Positions 7,184 to 7,564 of a stretch of DNA of 7,564 nt are shown piece after piece; the stretch's first letter is position 1, and every line of letters starts with the position of its first letter. Origin of the DNA: Opitutales bacterium (GTDB taxonomy: Bacteria; Verrucomicrobiota; Verrucomicrobiia; Opitutales; UBA2987); contig JAJFLT010000356.1 in assembly GCA_021772555.1 (NCBI GenBank), forward strand, positions 1 to 7,564. The letters are read 5' to 3'. The notes beneath the pieces are model-generated. The model was given only the letters and a program-made list of their open reading frames with translations, did not search any database and had not been told where the DNA came from. The position numbers and the translations under genes were made by a program.

Positions 7184-7425
7184 GAAGGTTTGAATTGTAA
7201 TAATCTAAGTTCATAATCCTTCTCCTCTAGTTTAATTGCAGGATACCTTCCGGAATGTGAAGGTGTTGCCAATTCGATTCGTGTGGACAGGCTATGGTGC
7301 TGTCCTGGATCCTGCTATCGATGTGCGGCATTATCGGGATTTGGTGGAATCCTGATCGTCGTGGGAAAAATGTTTTATTGCTGCCTGTGGCTAAAGACCG
7401 CAAATTGCTTTTTTGTATAGAAAAA
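7184..7425. other. Intergenic stretch with weak hairpins, no clear gene
   Basis: Immediately after the stop codon, AGAAGG (7183-7188) can pair with CCTTCT (7218-7223) around a long AT-rich loop. A second hairpin has a perfect 6-bp stem, ACCTTC (7245-7250) with GAAGGT (7259-7264), and an 8-base loop. Neither is followed by a proper T-run, so termination of the cNMP-fold gene is not firmly located. A short open stretch at 7236-7355 has protein-like codon use, and a 56-codon frame at 7294-7464 has a hydrophobic start; neither shows a recognisable family or a good ribosome binding site. Confidence 0.5.
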
Positions 7426-7443
7426 GGCTCTAGACTAGCATGG

Positions 7444-7449
7444 TATAAT
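7444..7449 (+). promoter_or_regulatory. Candidate -10 element for the transposase-like gene
   Basis: TATAAT at 7444-7449 matches the consensus exactly, but no acceptable -35 hexamer is found at 16-18 bases upstream. Transcription would begin about 15 nt before ATG 7471, leaving a very short leader without a Shine-Dalgarno sequence. Low transposase expression would fit such a weak signal. Confidence 0.3.
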
Positions 7450-7470
7450 AAAAACCATTGTTAGTCGTTA

Positions 7471-7564
7471 ATGAATAAAGGTTTAACAAATTATAAGCGA
7501 AAAAAAATTCTGAAGCACTTTTGCGAGGATATTCCAGCGTCCAAAACGGCTCGTTTGACGGGGA
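7471..7564 (+). CDS. N-terminal fragment of a probable IS1595-family transposase (cut by window edge)
   Basis: Only 31 codons are visible. They begin M-N-K-G-L-T-N-Y-K-R-K-K and continue with L-K-H-F-C-E-D-I-P-A-S-K-T-A-R-L-T-G. This pattern, a basic start followed by a hydrophobic F-C-E-D-I-P-A-S-x-T-A-x-L-T-G helix pair, resembles the N-terminal helix-turn-helix region of IS1595 (ISXO2-like) transposases, where it normally leads into L-N-R-N-T. The catalytic DDE-type domain would lie beyond the edge. Recognition rests on a short segment, so another HTH-containing transposase is possible. No ribosome binding site is apparent before ATG 7471. Confidence 0.6.
   Translation, partial: MNKGLTNYKRKKILKHFCEDIPASKTARLTG

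Larger units (their letters stand above)
7426..7564 (+). mobile_element. Probable left end of an IS1595-like insertion sequence (partial)
   Basis: The reading frame that resembles a transposase starts at 7471 and runs off the edge. GGCTCTAGACTAGC at 7426-7439 sits at the distance expected for a terminal inverted repeat and begins with GG, as many ends of this family do. The other end and the target-site duplication are outside the window or cannot be confirmed, so the boundary is a guess. Confidence 0.4.

Noticed and set aside
7294..7464. 56-codon frame with hydrophobic N-terminus
   Set aside because: It runs through the presumed insertion-sequence end, has a poor ribosome binding site and no family resemblance; most likely chance.

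Overview
The window is dominated by one very large gene on the minus strand. It starts near 6356 and stays open, with no stop, to the left edge at position 1. The 2118 visible residues form the front part of a membrane-anchored sensor protein. In order they are a signal peptide, fourteen Reg_prop blade motifs (enough for two seven-bladed beta-propellers), a Y_Y_Y domain, one transmembrane helix, a coiled coil, a PAS domain, a GAF domain, seven tandem PAS repeats of 135-136 residues, and the beginning of another PAS domain. The output module, expected to be a histidine kinase and possibly receiver domains, would lie beyond the left edge and is not seen.

To the right, after a 344-base divergent intergenic region, a small plus-strand gene (6701-7183) encodes a stand-alone cyclic-nucleotide-binding-fold protein of 160 residues. 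It is of the Crp/Fnr superfamily but has no DNA-binding domain. Its upstream region holds a plausible sigma70-like promoter, a good ribosome binding site and a dyad followed by a T-run. After a roughly 290-base AT-rich stretch with no clear gene, the last 94 bases begin a plus-strand reading frame that resembles the N-terminus of IS1595-family transposases, preceded by a possible insertion-sequence end.

The organism is a Gram-negative-type bacterium: the sensor has a signal peptide and a periplasmic propeller. Reg_prop/Y_Y_Y sensors combined with many PAS domains are common in Bacteroidota, Verrucomicrobiota and related environmental lineages. GC content looks intermediate and no ribosomal or other phylogenetic marker is present, so I do not assign a phylum.

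A plausible reading is that the giant sensor takes an extracytoplasmic ligand on its propellers and integrates it with several cytoplasmic inputs through the GAF domain and the PAS array. The divergent single-domain cNMP-fold protein may be an associated regulator, but that link rests only on proximity. The most striking observation is the seven-unit PAS array. Its copies fall into three sequence subtypes, (A,B)(C,D,E)(F,G), and long identical DNA stretches between neighbouring copies indicate recent stepwise tandem duplication.
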